Source: Salininema proteolyticum
Lineage (GTDB): Bacteria > Actinomycetota > Actinomycetes > Mycobacteriales > Micromonosporaceae
Assembly: GCF_042685645.1 (NCBI RefSeq)
Contig: NZ_JBHUNX010000001.1
Coordinates: forward strand, 2,046,001-2,110,000
DNA length: 64,000 nt
Direction: 5' to 3'
Position 1 is the stretch's first letter. Each line of letters begins with the position of its first letter. The position numbers and the translations under genes are program-made. Below the pieces are notes generated by a model that saw only the letters and a list, made by a program, of their open reading frames with translations, did no database searches and was not told where the DNA came from. This document shows, in pieces, positions 42,191-50,813 of the stretch.

Positions 42191-44179
42191 TCAGAAACGG
42201 CCGCCGCCCCCTCTTCTCCCCCGCGTCCCGACTCCGCCGAAAGACCCGGGCCCGGGCCGGTGGGAGGGCTGCCCCCACCCGGGAGAACGTCCACCGCCGC
42301 GACCGCCTCCGCCGAGCATGCCGCCCAGGAGGATTCCCCCGAGAATCGCTCCGGCATTGGAACTGTTGCCCATCGGCCCGGGAACGCGCTGGTCCAGCGG
42401 ATCGCGATAGGCCTGGACGTCGCGCTCGGCGAGGTCCGCCGCCTCGCTCGCGAGACGACCGGCCCGAGTGGCTGCCTTCAGTGACGCCACCGGCTCAGAA
42501 GCTCCGTCGTGCTGCGCGTGCGCCAACGCCGCCTTCGCCTCGTTGAGTCGCGTACGCGCCCGCGGACCGACCGCACCGCGGTGAGTCGCCACGTAGTCCT
42601 CGGCGGCCCCGATCGCGGCGACGGCACTGTCGAGCGCCTGCCGCAACTGGTCGTGCGCCCGTCGCGCGTTCTCCTCCTCGTCGCGGAGGCGCTCGGTCTG
42701 CTCGGCGAGCGCCTCGGCCGTCTGCTCCGCCTTGAGAGTGAGAGCGATGGGGTCGTACTCGCCGGCTGCGGTCTGGGAACGGATCTCCTCCATGGATTGG
42801 CGCGCGGAGGCTACCGCCGCGCGAAGTCGTTCGTCGTCGGCCTCGTCCTCGCTCGCGGCGGAGATCTCGCGGTCGACGCGGTCGACGACCTCCGGAAGGT
42901 CGTGCTCGGCGCGCCTCAGTTCCTGACTGCGTCGAACGACGGAGTTCACCAGCTGCTGTCCCTGGCTGAGCGCCTCTTCGCAGGCCCGCAGTTCGACGGC
43001 GGCCTCCCCCGACCGCCCGTCGGCGATCGCCTCATGGGCCGCGTCGAGGTGCGCGCCGACGAAGAGCATCCGGTCGCGGGCGTCGTCGGCCGCCTCGGCC
43101 ACGGGCCCGATCGCCGTTTCGGGATAGGACTCGCGCAGTTGGGAGAGGGTCTCGTCCACCCCCGGCAGGGCCGCGGTCACCTCGGTCTGCATCCCTCGCA
43201 GGCGTTCGAGGCCCTCCGGCGCCCGCCGACCGAGGTCGCGGAGTCGGTCGAACTGCTCGGCATCGGCGTCGAGGCGGGAGTTGGCGGCGTTGAGCCTGTC
43301 GATGATCCGGGTCAGGAGGTCGCGCTGTTCGGATTCGGTCTCGGGCCGTTCGTCGTCGAGCTGCTGGCGGACGCGGAAGGCGTCGGCCAGATCGGTCCGG
43401 GCTCCCTCCACGGTCGCGGCGAAGTCGGCGGTGGCCGCCTCGCCGAACTCGGACTGGGCGAAGGCGAGTTCCAGCTCGCTGGTCCGCAGGGCGTCGTCGG
43501 TCTCGACGAGGAGCGTGTCGGCGCGGCCTTCGAGTTCGGCGACCGGCGTGCCCTCTGATTCGGAGTCCTTCTCCTTCGGCGAGCGCAGGGTGCGCCACCA
43601 GAGGAAGCCGGCGATGGCGACGGCTACGGCCGCGGCCAGGCAGAGGAGGCCGGTGAGGAGCCGCGAATCGTTCCCGGAGGAGTCCGGGACGGGCTCGCCG
43701 GCCGCAACGGCCCGGTAGCCGTCCGCGGCGTTGATGGTGGCCTGGGCCCATTCGTCGCGGGCCAGTTCCGGTTCGATGGCCTTCTTGGCGACCTCGTTGA
43801 GCTTCTCGTCGTCGAGGGGGAAGTCCTCCTCGACGCTCCAGGTGTAGCGGCGGTCCTCGGTCGCGATGGCGAGGAGGAGGTCGTCGGTGCCGAGCCCCGA
43901 CTCGACGGCGGTGGTGTTGGCCCACTCGTCGGGCTGGAGGTTGCCGAAGGAGTCGACATAGACGACGTAGAAGCCGACCTCCGCGTCGGACTGGAGGCGG
44001 TCGATGGCGGCCTGCACGTCGTCGCGGCGGTCGCCGAGCGCGCCCACTTTGTCGGTGATGTTCCCCTGGTCGAGGACGAAAGGGGCGATGGCGAGCGCGG
44101 GCGCGGAGAGGAGGAGGGCGGAGAAGAGGGCGGCGAGGAGCGTCAAGGCACGGAGCGGAGGGCGGGGCGTCGCGGTCAT
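42191..44179 (-). CDS. TPM-domain membrane protein with long coiled coil and glycine-rich tail
   Basis: 662 residues. Signal peptide at about 1-30 (ALTLLAALFSALLLSAPALA); TPM domain at about 40-155 (VGFYVVYVDSFGNL, DDLLLAIATEDRRYTWSVEEDFPLD); one membrane helix at about 173-193 (LLTGLLCLAAAVAVAIAGFLW). Residues 215-590 are helical, Ala/Glu/Arg-rich and probably coiled coil. The end is GGILLGGMLGGGGRGGGRS-like, also found in YgcG-type TPM proteins. The TPM domain has been linked to photosystem repair in plants and to envelope functions in bacteria; no precise role is known here. Confidence 0.85.
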   Translation of the reverse strand: MTATPRPPLRALTLLAALFSALLLSAPALAIAPFVLDQGNITDKVGALGDRRDDVQAAIDRLQSDAEVGFYVVYVDSFGNLQPDEWANTTAVESGLGTDDLLLAIATEDRRYTWSVEEDFPLDDEKLNEVAKKAIEPELARDEWAQATINAADGYRAVAAGEPVPDSSGNDSRLLTGLLCLAAAVAVAIAGFLWWRTLRSPKEKDSESEGTPVAELEGRADTLLVETDDALRTSELELAFAQSEFGEAATADFAATVEGARTDLADAFRVRQQLDDERPETESEQRDLLTRIIDRLNAANSRLDADAEQFDRLRDLGRRAPEGLERLRGMQTEVTAALPGVDETLSQLRESYPETAIGPVAEAADDARDRMLFVGAHLDAAHEAIADGRSGEAAVELRACEEALSQGQQLVNSVVRRSQELRRAEHDLPEVVDRVDREISAASEDEADDERLRAAVASARQSMEEIRSQTAAGEYDPIALTLKAEQTAEALAEQTERLRDEEENARRAHDQLRQALDSAVAAIGAAEDYVATHRGAVGPRARTRLNEAKAALAHAQHDGASEPVASLKAATRAGRLASEAADLAERDVQAYRDPLDQRVPGPMGNSSNAGAILGGILLGGMLGGGGRGGGRSPGWGQPSHRPGPGSFGGVGTRGRRGGGGRF

Positions 44180-44421
44180 GGCGGTCCTTTGCTAGTCGCT
44201 GATGTTCGAAAGGTAGATAATGCGGCCGCGACGTAGGCGTGAATGAATGAATTACCTTCAGATCTTCTGGAAGTGCGTCCGAGCCGCCGCGCACCCGGGT
44301 TACACGGATGGGATCACCGTGATTCGCACTGCTCGCAGCGGCGATCGGCTATACGGTGAGTCCTCGGGGCCGACGGCGCGGGGTGGAATCGGCCGGCTCC
44401 TGACTGCGGGGAGGTGGAAAC
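44180..44421. other. divergent intergenic region of the TPM and ThrE genes
   Basis: Holds start regions for both genes. An AT-rich stretch with AGATAATG near 44213 could form a promoter; GGGGAGGTGG before 44422 is the ThrE-gene ribosome-binding site. No small gene is convincing. Confidence 0.4.
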
Positions 44422-45642
44422 GTGGACACGGCGGTGGTCCGGCTGCTGCGGCATGTCGGCGCGGCGCTCTTGGCGAGCGGGGACGCGACCAACCGCGTCG
44501 CGAACCAGCTGAACGACATCGCCTCCCTCTACGGCGTCCACCGCATCCGCTTCGCCGCCTTTCCCACCTCGATCTTCATTCGGCGGGCCGACCCGTCGGG
44601 CGGCACGGTCGACTTCGCCGTCACCGGCGGGGTCTCCCTGCGCCTCGACCAGATCGGCCGGGTCAAGGACTTCGTCGCCCGGTTGAAGGACACCCTGCCC
44701 GACCCCGACGAGGCGGTGGAGGATCTGGAGGTGCTGCTCATTCAGCCGCCCCGGTTCCCGCCCGCCGTCATCGTGCTCGGCGGCGCGCTGTTGTCCCTGG
44801 GGCTGGGCATGACGAGGGACCCCGCCCTGATCGCGCTGCCCTGGCTGGCCGCCCTGGGCGCGCTGACGGCGGCCCTGCAGTGGGCGGCGGGAAGGCTTCG
44901 TCTCCTGTCGATGGTCCTGCCGGTCGCCTCGGCGGTGCTGGTCTCGTACATCGTGTTCTCCCTTCCGCCCGTCTGGATCGGCGGGGAGCCGGCGGTGATC
45001 GTCTTCGCCTCGCTGGTGGTGCTCCTGCCCGGCGCCGCGTTCACCATCGGCCTGACGGAGCTGTCCTCGGGGGCGACGGTCTCGGGCGCCTCCCGGATCA
45101 TGCTGGCCGGGGCCTCGCTACTAGTGCTCACCCTGGGCATCACCGGGGGGTTCGTCGCAGCGGGCAGTCCCGGGCCCGCCCCCGGCGGCTACCACGCGGG
45201 CGCCTGGCTCGGGTGGGTCGGGCTGCCCGTCATGGCCTTCGGCGCCTACCTGTACGCGTCGGCGAGAAAGGGCGCTGTGGTGGGGATGATCGCGGTCTTC
45301 GCCATCGCCTACGCGCTGGTCCAGGGGTCGGACGTCCTGTTCGGCCCCATCGTGGGCGCCTTCCTGGGCGGTTTCGTCATCGTGCCGCTGGCCTACCACG
45401 CGCAGAAGCGCTGGCGCGGGCCGGCGGCGCAGTTGACGTTCCTCTCGGCGTTCTGGCTCATCGGTCCGGGAACGGACATCGTGACCTCGTCGACGAGGTT
45501 CTTCCTCCCCGAGGCCGTCCCGGTCGAAGGTCCGTCGGCGGTGGCGGTGTGGACGGCCGTCATGCTCGGGATCCTCACCGGGTCGCAGGTCATCACGACG
45601 GCGGCGGAGAAGATCCGCCAGATCATCCGGGGAACGGACTGA
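44422..45642 (+). CDS. ThrE-family threonine/serine exporter
   Basis: 406 residues from GTG with GGGGAGGTGG upstream. The N-terminal cytoplasmic ThrE domain (about 1-115) has ALLASGDATNRVANQLNDIASLYG and TVDFAVTGGVSLRLDQIGRV. About ten membrane helices follow (PAVIVLGGALLSLGLGMT; GAAFTIGLTELSSGATVSG; VVGMIAVFAIAYALVQG), covering both ThrE and ThrE_2 halves in a single chain as in Corynebacterium. It probably exports small neutral amino acids or related metabolites. Confidence 0.88.
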   Translation: MDTAVVRLLRHVGAALLASGDATNRVANQLNDIASLYGVHRIRFAAFPTSIFIRRADPSGGTVDFAVTGGVSLRLDQIGRVKDFVARLKDTLPDPDEAVEDLEVLLIQPPRFPPAVIVLGGALLSLGLGMTRDPALIALPWLAALGALTAALQWAAGRLRLLSMVLPVASAVLVSYIVFSLPPVWIGGEPAVIVFASLVVLLPGAAFTIGLTELSSGATVSGASRIMLAGASLLVLTLGITGGFVAAGSPGPAPGGYHAGAWLGWVGLPVMAFGAYLYASARKGAVVGMIAVFAIAYALVQGSDVLFGPIVGAFLGGFVIVPLAYHAQKRWRGPAAQLTFLSAFWLIGPGTDIVTSSTRFFLPEAVPVEGPSAVAVWTAVMLGILTGSQVITTAAEKIRQIIRGTD

Positions 45643-45659
45643 CCGAGCGCCGAGTCGGG

Positions 45660-46352
45660 TCAAGCGAGCAGTCCGGCGCGCAGCTGCTCGATGTGCTCGT
45701 CGACCAGTCCGTGCGGTCGCAGCGCCGCCTCGGCTCCGCCCTTCTCGTCGAGGCGGTCCAGAAAGGAGGTGACGGCCTCCCGGGGAGCGTCCAAGATCTT
45801 GTCGAGGACCTCCGCGGGTGCTCGGGAGAACGAGGCGCCCATCGAGGCCGTCCGTTTGAGCATCCCTTCGATCGCCGCCCGGTTCCGGTTGGTCTCCAGG
45901 TAGTCGGCGATGATGTTCTCGCGGTCCACGCCGACCAGGGACAGGGCCGTCGCCACGACCACGCCGGTGCGGTCCTTGCCGGCCGAGCAGTGGACCAGGG
46001 CCGGGAGGTTCTGGGAGAGCTCGATGACGTTGGTGGCCAGCCACTCGGTGTCGGAGTCGAGGATGGCCGCGTACATGGCGCCCAGGTCGGGGTCGCCCAT
46101 GAGCGACCGGGGATCGGCTCCCAGCCCGACGTTCTGGTTGCGGAGGACGCTCACGTCGACCGTCGCGGAGGCCGGCCAGTCGTCGTGGTCCCGCTCCACG
46201 AGGGTTCGCAGGTCGGCGATGAGTTTGAGTCCCGCGACGAACCCGTGGTCCTCCCGGGTGAGGCCGAAGGGACGCGCCGAGCGGTAGAGGCGACCGGGCC
46301 GCAGTCCGGGGCCGGCGGTGTCGGCGACGTCGCGGAAGTTGATGAGAGGCAC
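45660..46352 (-). CDS. protein tyrosine/serine phosphatase
   Basis: About 230 residues from GTG 46352 (VPLINFRDVADTAG). The P-loop CX5R signature is VHCSAGKDRTGVV near residue 125, with the general acid region DPDLGAMYAAIL earlier. N-terminal LINFRDVADT..LRPGRLYRSARPFGLT is the pattern of the LipA/MptpB-like tyrosine phosphatases, which can also remove phosphate from Ser/Thr and phosphoinositides. The gene begins 9 nt after the YihY gene stop and is probably cotranscribed. TATAAA just upstream of the start could add a leaderless promoter. Confidence 0.88.
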   Translation of the reverse strand: MPLINFRDVADTAGPGLRPGRLYRSARPFGLTREDHGFVAGLKLIADLRTLVERDHDDWPASATVDVSVLRNQNVGLGADPRSLMGDPDLGAMYAAILDSDTEWLATNVIELSQNLPALVHCSAGKDRTGVVVATALSLVGVDRENIIADYLETNRNRAAIEGMLKRTASMGASFSRAPAEVLDKILDAPREAVTSFLDRLDEKGGAEAALRPHGLVDEHIEQLRAGLLA

Positions 46353-46360
46353 GCTCTCAT

Positions 46361-47275
46361 TTATACAGGCTTCTCCTTGGGGCCCTGTTCCTCCTCGAGG
46401 TGGTGCAAGTGCCCGAGCTTGCCCCTGGTCACGCCGTACTGGTAGCCCAGCAATATGACCACGTTCATGAGCCACAGCCAGATGAGGAAGACGATGAACC
46501 CGCCCAGGGTGCCGTAGACGGCGTTGTAGTTCTTCACGTTCGACACGAAGTAGCCGAGGCCGAAGGAGGCGGCCATCCCCAGGACCATGCCCAGCACCGC
46601 ACCGGGCACGAGCGGGCGGAACGGCAGCCGGTAGGAGGGCGCGAAGGAGTAGAGGAGGACGATCATGGTCAGCAGGACGAGCGCGAGGGTCGGCCAGCGC
46701 AGTCCGGCCCAGACTTTGGCGGCCCCTTCCCCGTCGCCCCAGGTGTCGCCGAGCGTGCGGACGAGGTCCGCCCCGCTGGCCACCGCGATCACCGCGATCA
46801 CTCCGAGAACGCCGCAGACGAGGATGAGCGCCAACCGCACCACGTAATTGCGCCACCAGGGCTTCTCGACATGGCGTTCGGCTACGAGGTCGGCGGCCCT
46901 CCCGAAGGCCACGATGTAGTTCCCCGCCGCCCACAGCGACGTCAGCGTTCCCAGCACCGCGACGGTGCCCGCGGCGGACTGGTTCTCGTGCAGGTTGTCC
47001 AGGATGGTGTTGAGGGTCTCCATGACCGAGTTCGGAATGACGTCGGTCAGCGTGTCCAGGAAGCGGTCTATGGCGCCCCGGTCGAGCATGCCGATGACCG
47101 CCACCCCCACCACCAGGGCGGGGAAGAGCGACAGGACGGAGTAGTACGTCAGCGCCGCGGCGTTGTCGGTGCGGGAGTTGGAGAAGAAGTCGATGGCCGC
47201 CCGCAGGAGGGGGACCCGCTTGGCCCACTCCCATGCGGCCTTCGCCCTCTGCTCGACGACTTCCTTGGCGCCCAC
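46361..47275 (-). CDS. YihY/virulence factor BrkB family membrane protein
   Basis: 304 residues, with GGAGGAGGAGGGGAG before the GTG start. Six membrane helices are predicted: LSLFPALVVGVAVIGML, VAVLGTLTSLWAAGNYIVAF, LALILVCGVLGVIAVIAVA, TLALVLLTMIVLLYSF, PGAVLGMVLGMAASFGLGYF and TLGGFIVFLIWLWLMNVVIL. The family signature NAAALTYYSVLSLFPAL is present. It was once called RNase BN in error; its true role is unknown. It follows ispH on the same strand by 31 nt, so it may belong to the encapsulin/isoprenoid transcription unit. Confidence 0.9.
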   Translation of the reverse strand: MGAKEVVEQRAKAAWEWAKRVPLLRAAIDFFSNSRTDNAAALTYYSVLSLFPALVVGVAVIGMLDRGAIDRFLDTLTDVIPNSVMETLNTILDNLHENQSAAGTVAVLGTLTSLWAAGNYIVAFGRAADLVAERHVEKPWWRNYVVRLALILVCGVLGVIAVIAVASGADLVRTLGDTWGDGEGAAKVWAGLRWPTLALVLLTMIVLLYSFAPSYRLPFRPLVPGAVLGMVLGMAASFGLGYFVSNVKNYNAVYGTLGGFIVFLIWLWLMNVVILLGYQYGVTRGKLGHLHHLEEEQGPKEKPV

Positions 47276-47306
47276 GCCTCTCCCCTCCTCCTCCCGCGCC
47301 GAACCG

Positions 47307-48233
47307 TCACCTCAGGCTGCCGGGCAGGTGGAACTCCATCGTCTCCACGGCGGTCGTCCTCTCCTCCACCCGGATCGGCCCGAGTTCGGCCAGCCTCTCG
47401 ATCACCCCGTCGACCAGCTCGGACGGAGCGGAGGCCCCGGCGGTGAGGGCGACCTTGTCCTTATTGTCCAGCCAGTCCGGTTCGATGTCGCCGGAATCCT
47501 CGATAAGGCGCGCCTCCACGTTCAGTTCGCGCGCCAACTCCCACAACCGGGTGGTGTTCGACGAGTAGCGCGAGCCGACGATCAGGGCGAAGTCCGCCTC
47601 GGCGAGTACCGCGGACAGGGCGTTCTGCCGGTTGGTCGTCGCGTAGCAGATGTCCTCGCTCGGCGGGTCCTCGATGTCGGGATAGCGCTGTTTGAGGGCG
47701 GCGATGATCCCGGCCGACTCGGTCTGCGACAGGGTCGTCTGGCACGCGTAGGCCAGGTCGCGGCCGGCGAGGTCCAGCTCCTCCACGTCCGCGGTGCTCT
47801 CCACCAGGGTGACCCGCTCCGGATCGATCCCGCGGACGCCGTCCGACTCGTCGTGGCCGTCGTGTCCGATGAGGATGACGTGGCGGTCCTCCTTCAGCGC
47901 GCGGTGGACCTCGGAATGGACCTTGGCCACCAGCGGGCAGGTCGCGTCGACCGGGTCCAGGCCGCGCCCGCGGGCCCTCGAGCCGACAGCCGGGGCCACC
48001 CCGTGCGCCGAGAAGACCAGCGTCGCCCCGTCGGGAACCTCGTCGACGTCGTCGACGAACACCGCGCCCTTGCCGCGCAGCCTCTCTATGACGTGCAGGT
48101 TGTGGACGATGTGGTGGTAGACGTACACCGGCGGCCCCGCCCGGTCGAGCAGCCTCTCCACAATGGTGATGGCCCGCTCCACCCCGGCGCAGAAGGACCG
48201 GGGCGAAGCCAGCAGTACGGTGCGAGCGCTCAT
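47307..48233 (-). CDS. ispH: 4-hydroxy-3-methylbut-2-enyl diphosphate reductase
   Basis: 308 residues. The three cluster-binding Cys are in PRSFCAGVERAI (near 15), DPVDATCPLV (near 100) and ICYATTNRQNA (near 200). The substrate-binding VYHHIVHN-type His, the FSAHGV strand and the catalytic TTN are intact. It makes IPP and DMAPP in the last step of the MEP pathway using a [4Fe-4S] cluster. Its ATG overlaps the polyprenyl synthetase stop by 4 nt, so the two are translationally coupled: IspH makes the substrates that the synthetase joins. Confidence 0.96.
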   Translation of the reverse strand: MSARTVLLASPRSFCAGVERAITIVERLLDRAGPPVYVYHHIVHNLHVIERLRGKGAVFVDDVDEVPDGATLVFSAHGVAPAVGSRARGRGLDPVDATCPLVAKVHSEVHRALKEDRHVILIGHDGHDESDGVRGIDPERVTLVESTADVEELDLAGRDLAYACQTTLSQTESAGIIAALKQRYPDIEDPPSEDICYATTNRQNALSAVLAEADFALIVGSRYSSNTTRLWELARELNVEARLIEDSGDIEPDWLDNKDKVALTAGASAPSELVDGVIERLAELGPIRVEERTTAVETMEFHLPGSLR

Positions 48234-49300
48234 AAGCGGTCCCTTTCTGCCAGGAGGACGGCCATGGCGCGCAACGGCGCCGCGCCCTCGGTGTCGAGCC
48301 CCATGCCATCCAGGGCGGCGAGCGCCTGTTCGAGGTGCGCCTCCGCGGCGCTGCGGCTGACGGCCTCGCCCCCCAGGCGGCTCACGAGTTCGGCCATGGC
48401 CTCGTAGTCGGCCTCCTCCTCGTCGCCGCGCCGCTCGGTGGGCAGTCCGTAGAGCCTCTCGGTCTGGTCGGCGGCCGGGGCGAAGAAGTCCCTGAGCCGC
48501 TCGGCCTCTGAGGACTCGGACTCGAACGCCGCCACCACGGGCAGCGACTTCTTCCGGTTGCGCAGGTCGGAGTATTTCGGTTTGCCGGTGGCCTCCTGTT
48601 CGCCCCAGATGCCGAGCAGGTCGTCGACGTGCTGGAAGCACATGCCCAGGTGGAAGCCGAAGCGGTAGGCGGAGTTCTCCGTCTCCTCCTCGGCCCCGGC
48701 GACGATGGCGCCCAGGGAGGTCGAGCAGGCCATGAGCGCGGCGGTCTTGCCCGCCACCATCTCGACGCAGTCGCCGAGGCGAACGTCGGTGCGCGTTTCG
48801 AAGGCCATGTCGCTCATCTGCCCGCGCACGAGCTGGTTGACGGTCTTGCCCAACAGGGACGACGCGGAGTCGACGCGGGTTCCGGGGAGGCGGGAGAGCG
48901 CCTCGAAGGCCAGCGCGTGCATGGCGTCGCCGACCAGGATCGCCGCGGGCACGCCGTAGACGGCCCAGACGGTGGGGCGCGAGCGGCGGTGGGTGTCGCG
49001 GTCGATGACGTCGTCGTGCACCAGGGAATGGTTGTGCACCAGTTCCACGGCGCACGCGGCGGCCAGGGCGGCCTCGCGGTCGGCGCCGAGCGCGTCGGCC
49101 GTCAGACACGCCAGCAGGGGCCGGACGTGCTTGCCCGGGCGCGCCTCGGCGGGCCGTCCCTCGGCGTCGGTCCAGCCGAAGTGGTAGGAGGCCACCTGCG
49201 CCACGTCGGGCGCGAGCGTGTCCACGGCCTCCCGCAGGGCGCGGTCGATGGCGGCGCGGTCGGCGCCGCGGTCGGTGAGGTCGGTTGAGATCTGGTCCAA
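48230..49300 (-). CDS. polyprenyl diphosphate synthase (trans-prenyltransferase), encapsulin-linked
   Basis: 356 residues from TTG 49300 (LDQISTDLTDRGADRAAID), with AGAAGGGGG 9 nt upstream; the start cannot be much earlier because a 20-bp hairpin lies there. The aspartate-rich motifs are LVHDDVIDRD (first, DDxxD) and FQHVDDLLGIWG (second). KHVRPLLACL matches the FARM-preceding region, and GKTAALMACSTSLGAIVAG is typical. Chain length cannot be read with certainty. The gene lies between a Family 2B encapsulin and ispH. No long disordered N-terminal cargo-loading segment is visible, unlike described encapsulin-loaded terpene enzymes. Confidence 0.9.
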   Translation of the reverse strand: MDQISTDLTDRGADRAAIDRALREAVDTLAPDVAQVASYHFGWTDAEGRPAEARPGKHVRPLLACLTADALGADREAALAAACAVELVHNHSLVHDDVIDRDTHRRSRPTVWAVYGVPAAILVGDAMHALAFEALSRLPGTRVDSASSLLGKTVNQLVRGQMSDMAFETRTDVRLGDCVEMVAGKTAALMACSTSLGAIVAGAEEETENSAYRFGFHLGMCFQHVDDLLGIWGEQEATGKPKYSDLRNRKKSLPVVAAFESESSEAERLRDFFAPAADQTERLYGLPTERRGDEEEADYEAMAELVSRLGGEAVSRSAAEAHLEQALAALDGMGLDTEGAAPLRAMAVLLAERDRL

Positions 49301-49335
49301 GGGTCGGTGCCCCCTTCTGTGTTGCCGCGCAGGGT

Positions 49336-49378
49336 GCGCCGTCGTGCCCGGCCGCGTCGCGGCCGGGCACGACGGCGC
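49336..49378 (-). terminator. perfect 20-bp hairpin between the encapsulin and polyprenyl synthetase genes
   Basis: Arms 49336-49355 and 49359-49378 are exact complements around GTC, 10 nt after the encapsulin stop and 36 nt before the synthetase start. No U-run follows. It is strong enough to act as partial terminator or 3'-end stabiliser, which would make far more shell mRNA than enzyme mRNA. Confidence 0.8.
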
Positions 49379-49388
49379 GGGTGAGTCC

Positions 49389-50813
49389 TCAGCGTCCGAT
49401 TTCCACGTTCTCCAAGATTCCGAGCGCGTCGGGGACCAGGACGGCGGCCGAGAAGTAGGCGCTGACCAGGTACTGCATGATGGCCTTGTCATCGATGCCC
49501 ATGAAGCGCACCGAGATGCTCTCCTCGTACTCGTCGGGCAGGCCGCTCTGGTGGAGCCCCACGACGCCGGCGTTGTCCTCGCCGGTGCGCATGCACATGA
49601 TCGAGGAGGTCCTGTCCTGCGTGACCGGGATCTTGTTGCAGGGCAGCAGCGGGATGCCGCGCCACGCGGGAAGGCGGTGGCCTCCCATGTCGACGGTGTC
49701 GGGGTACAGGCCGCGCTTGTTGCACTCGCGTCCGAACGCCGCGATGGCCTTCGGGTGCGCCAGGAGGAGCTCCGGGTCGCGGCGGCGGGAGATCAGCTCG
49801 TCCAGGTCGTCGGGCGTGGGAGGTCCGCTGCGGGTCGGGATCCGCTCCTCGAAGGCCGCGTTGTGCAGCAGGCCGAACGAGCGGTTGTTCACCATCTCGT
49901 ACTCCTGCTTCTCCTTGAGCGCCTCGACCGTCAGGCGCAGCTGCTGCTCCAGCTGGTTCATCGGGTGGTTGTAGAGGTCGGCGACGCGGGTGTGGACGCG
50001 CAGGACCGTCTGGGCCACCGACAGCTCGTACTCGCGCGGCGAGAGGTCGTAGTCGACGAACGTCTGCGGCAGAACGGGCTCGCCGTCGTGGCCCGCCGAG
50101 ATGTCGATGTGGGCCTCGCCGTGCTCGTTGGAGGCCTGGGACAGGCGCTCGCGGTAGGCGTCGAAGTGCGCCGCGAGCGAGGGGCTGTTGTCTGCCAGGG
50201 TGCGCAGCTGGTCGGCGGGCATCGACAGGAGGGTCGTGGGCGTGGCGGCGACGATGTCGCAGTCCCAGGACGCCTCCGGGTCGATGAGGCCCTCGTCTCC
50301 GAAGTGGGCGCCGTCGACGAGGAGGCCGAGGTTGGCCTCGTCGCCGTAGGGGCCCGTGCCGAACTGCTCGACGCGCCCGTGGACGAGGAGGTAGACGGTG
50401 TCCTTGGGCTGTCCGCGGCGGACCAGCGCCTCGCCGGGCCGGACCTCGCTCTGGGTGAAGCGCGACGCGATGGCCTCCAGGACCTCTTCGTCGTCGTAGC
50501 CGCGCAGGATGGCGATCTCGGTCAGTTCCTGCGGGATGACGCGCACGTCGGCGCCCTCGGCGATGAACTCGACGCGGCCGTCGCCGACGGTGTAGGTCAG
50601 GCGGCGGTTGACGCGGTAGGTGCCACCGGTCGTCTGCACCCACGGCAGGGCTCGCAGCAGCCAGCGGGAACTGATCTCCTGCATCTGGGGGACGGTCTTG
50701 GTGGTGGTCGCGAGGTTGCGGGCGGCGGCCGTACCCAGGGCGGTCTGGGGGTCGGCGCCGTTGCTGCCCTGCTGCGGCGGTACGGCCTCTGTGCGGGCCG
50801 GGGCGTCTGTCAT
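49389..50813 (-). CDS. Family 2B encapsulin shell protein with inserted cyclic-nucleotide-binding-like domain (EshA-like)
   Basis: 474 residues. The HK97-type shell fold is split: the N-terminal arm and first part (about 40-93: QEISSRWLLRALPWVQTTGG), an inserted cNMP-binding-like domain at about 94-222, then the P-domain/A-domain part (DLSPREYELSVAQTVLRVHTRVADLYN to the end, SISVRFMGIDDKAIMQYLVSAYFSAAVLV-type). The C-terminal end LVPDALGILENVEIGR is characteristic of Family 2 shells. In the inserted domain the phosphate-binding cassette is FGDEGLIDPEASWDCDIVA (171-189); Ser182 stands where the canonical Arg contacts cyclic phosphate, so cAMP binding is doubtful. The first 40 residues are disordered. 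AGGGAG precedes the ATG. Family 2B shells enclose terpene or polyprenyl enzymes. Confidence 0.9.
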   Translation of the reverse strand: MTDAPARTEAVPPQQGSNGADPQTALGTAAARNLATTTKTVPQMQEISSRWLLRALPWVQTTGGTYRVNRRLTYTVGDGRVEFIAEGADVRVIPQELTEIAILRGYDDEEVLEAIASRFTQSEVRPGEALVRRGQPKDTVYLLVHGRVEQFGTGPYGDEANLGLLVDGAHFGDEGLIDPEASWDCDIVAATPTTLLSMPADQLRTLADNSPSLAAHFDAYRERLSQASNEHGEAHIDISAGHDGEPVLPQTFVDYDLSPREYELSVAQTVLRVHTRVADLYNHPMNQLEQQLRLTVEALKEKQEYEMVNNRSFGLLHNAAFEERIPTRSGPPTPDDLDELISRRRDPELLLAHPKAIAAFGRECNKRGLYPDTVDMGGHRLPAWRGIPLLPCNKIPVTQDRTSSIMCMRTGEDNAGVVGLHQSGLPDEYEESISVRFMGIDDKAIMQYLVSAYFSAAVLVPDALGILENVEIGR

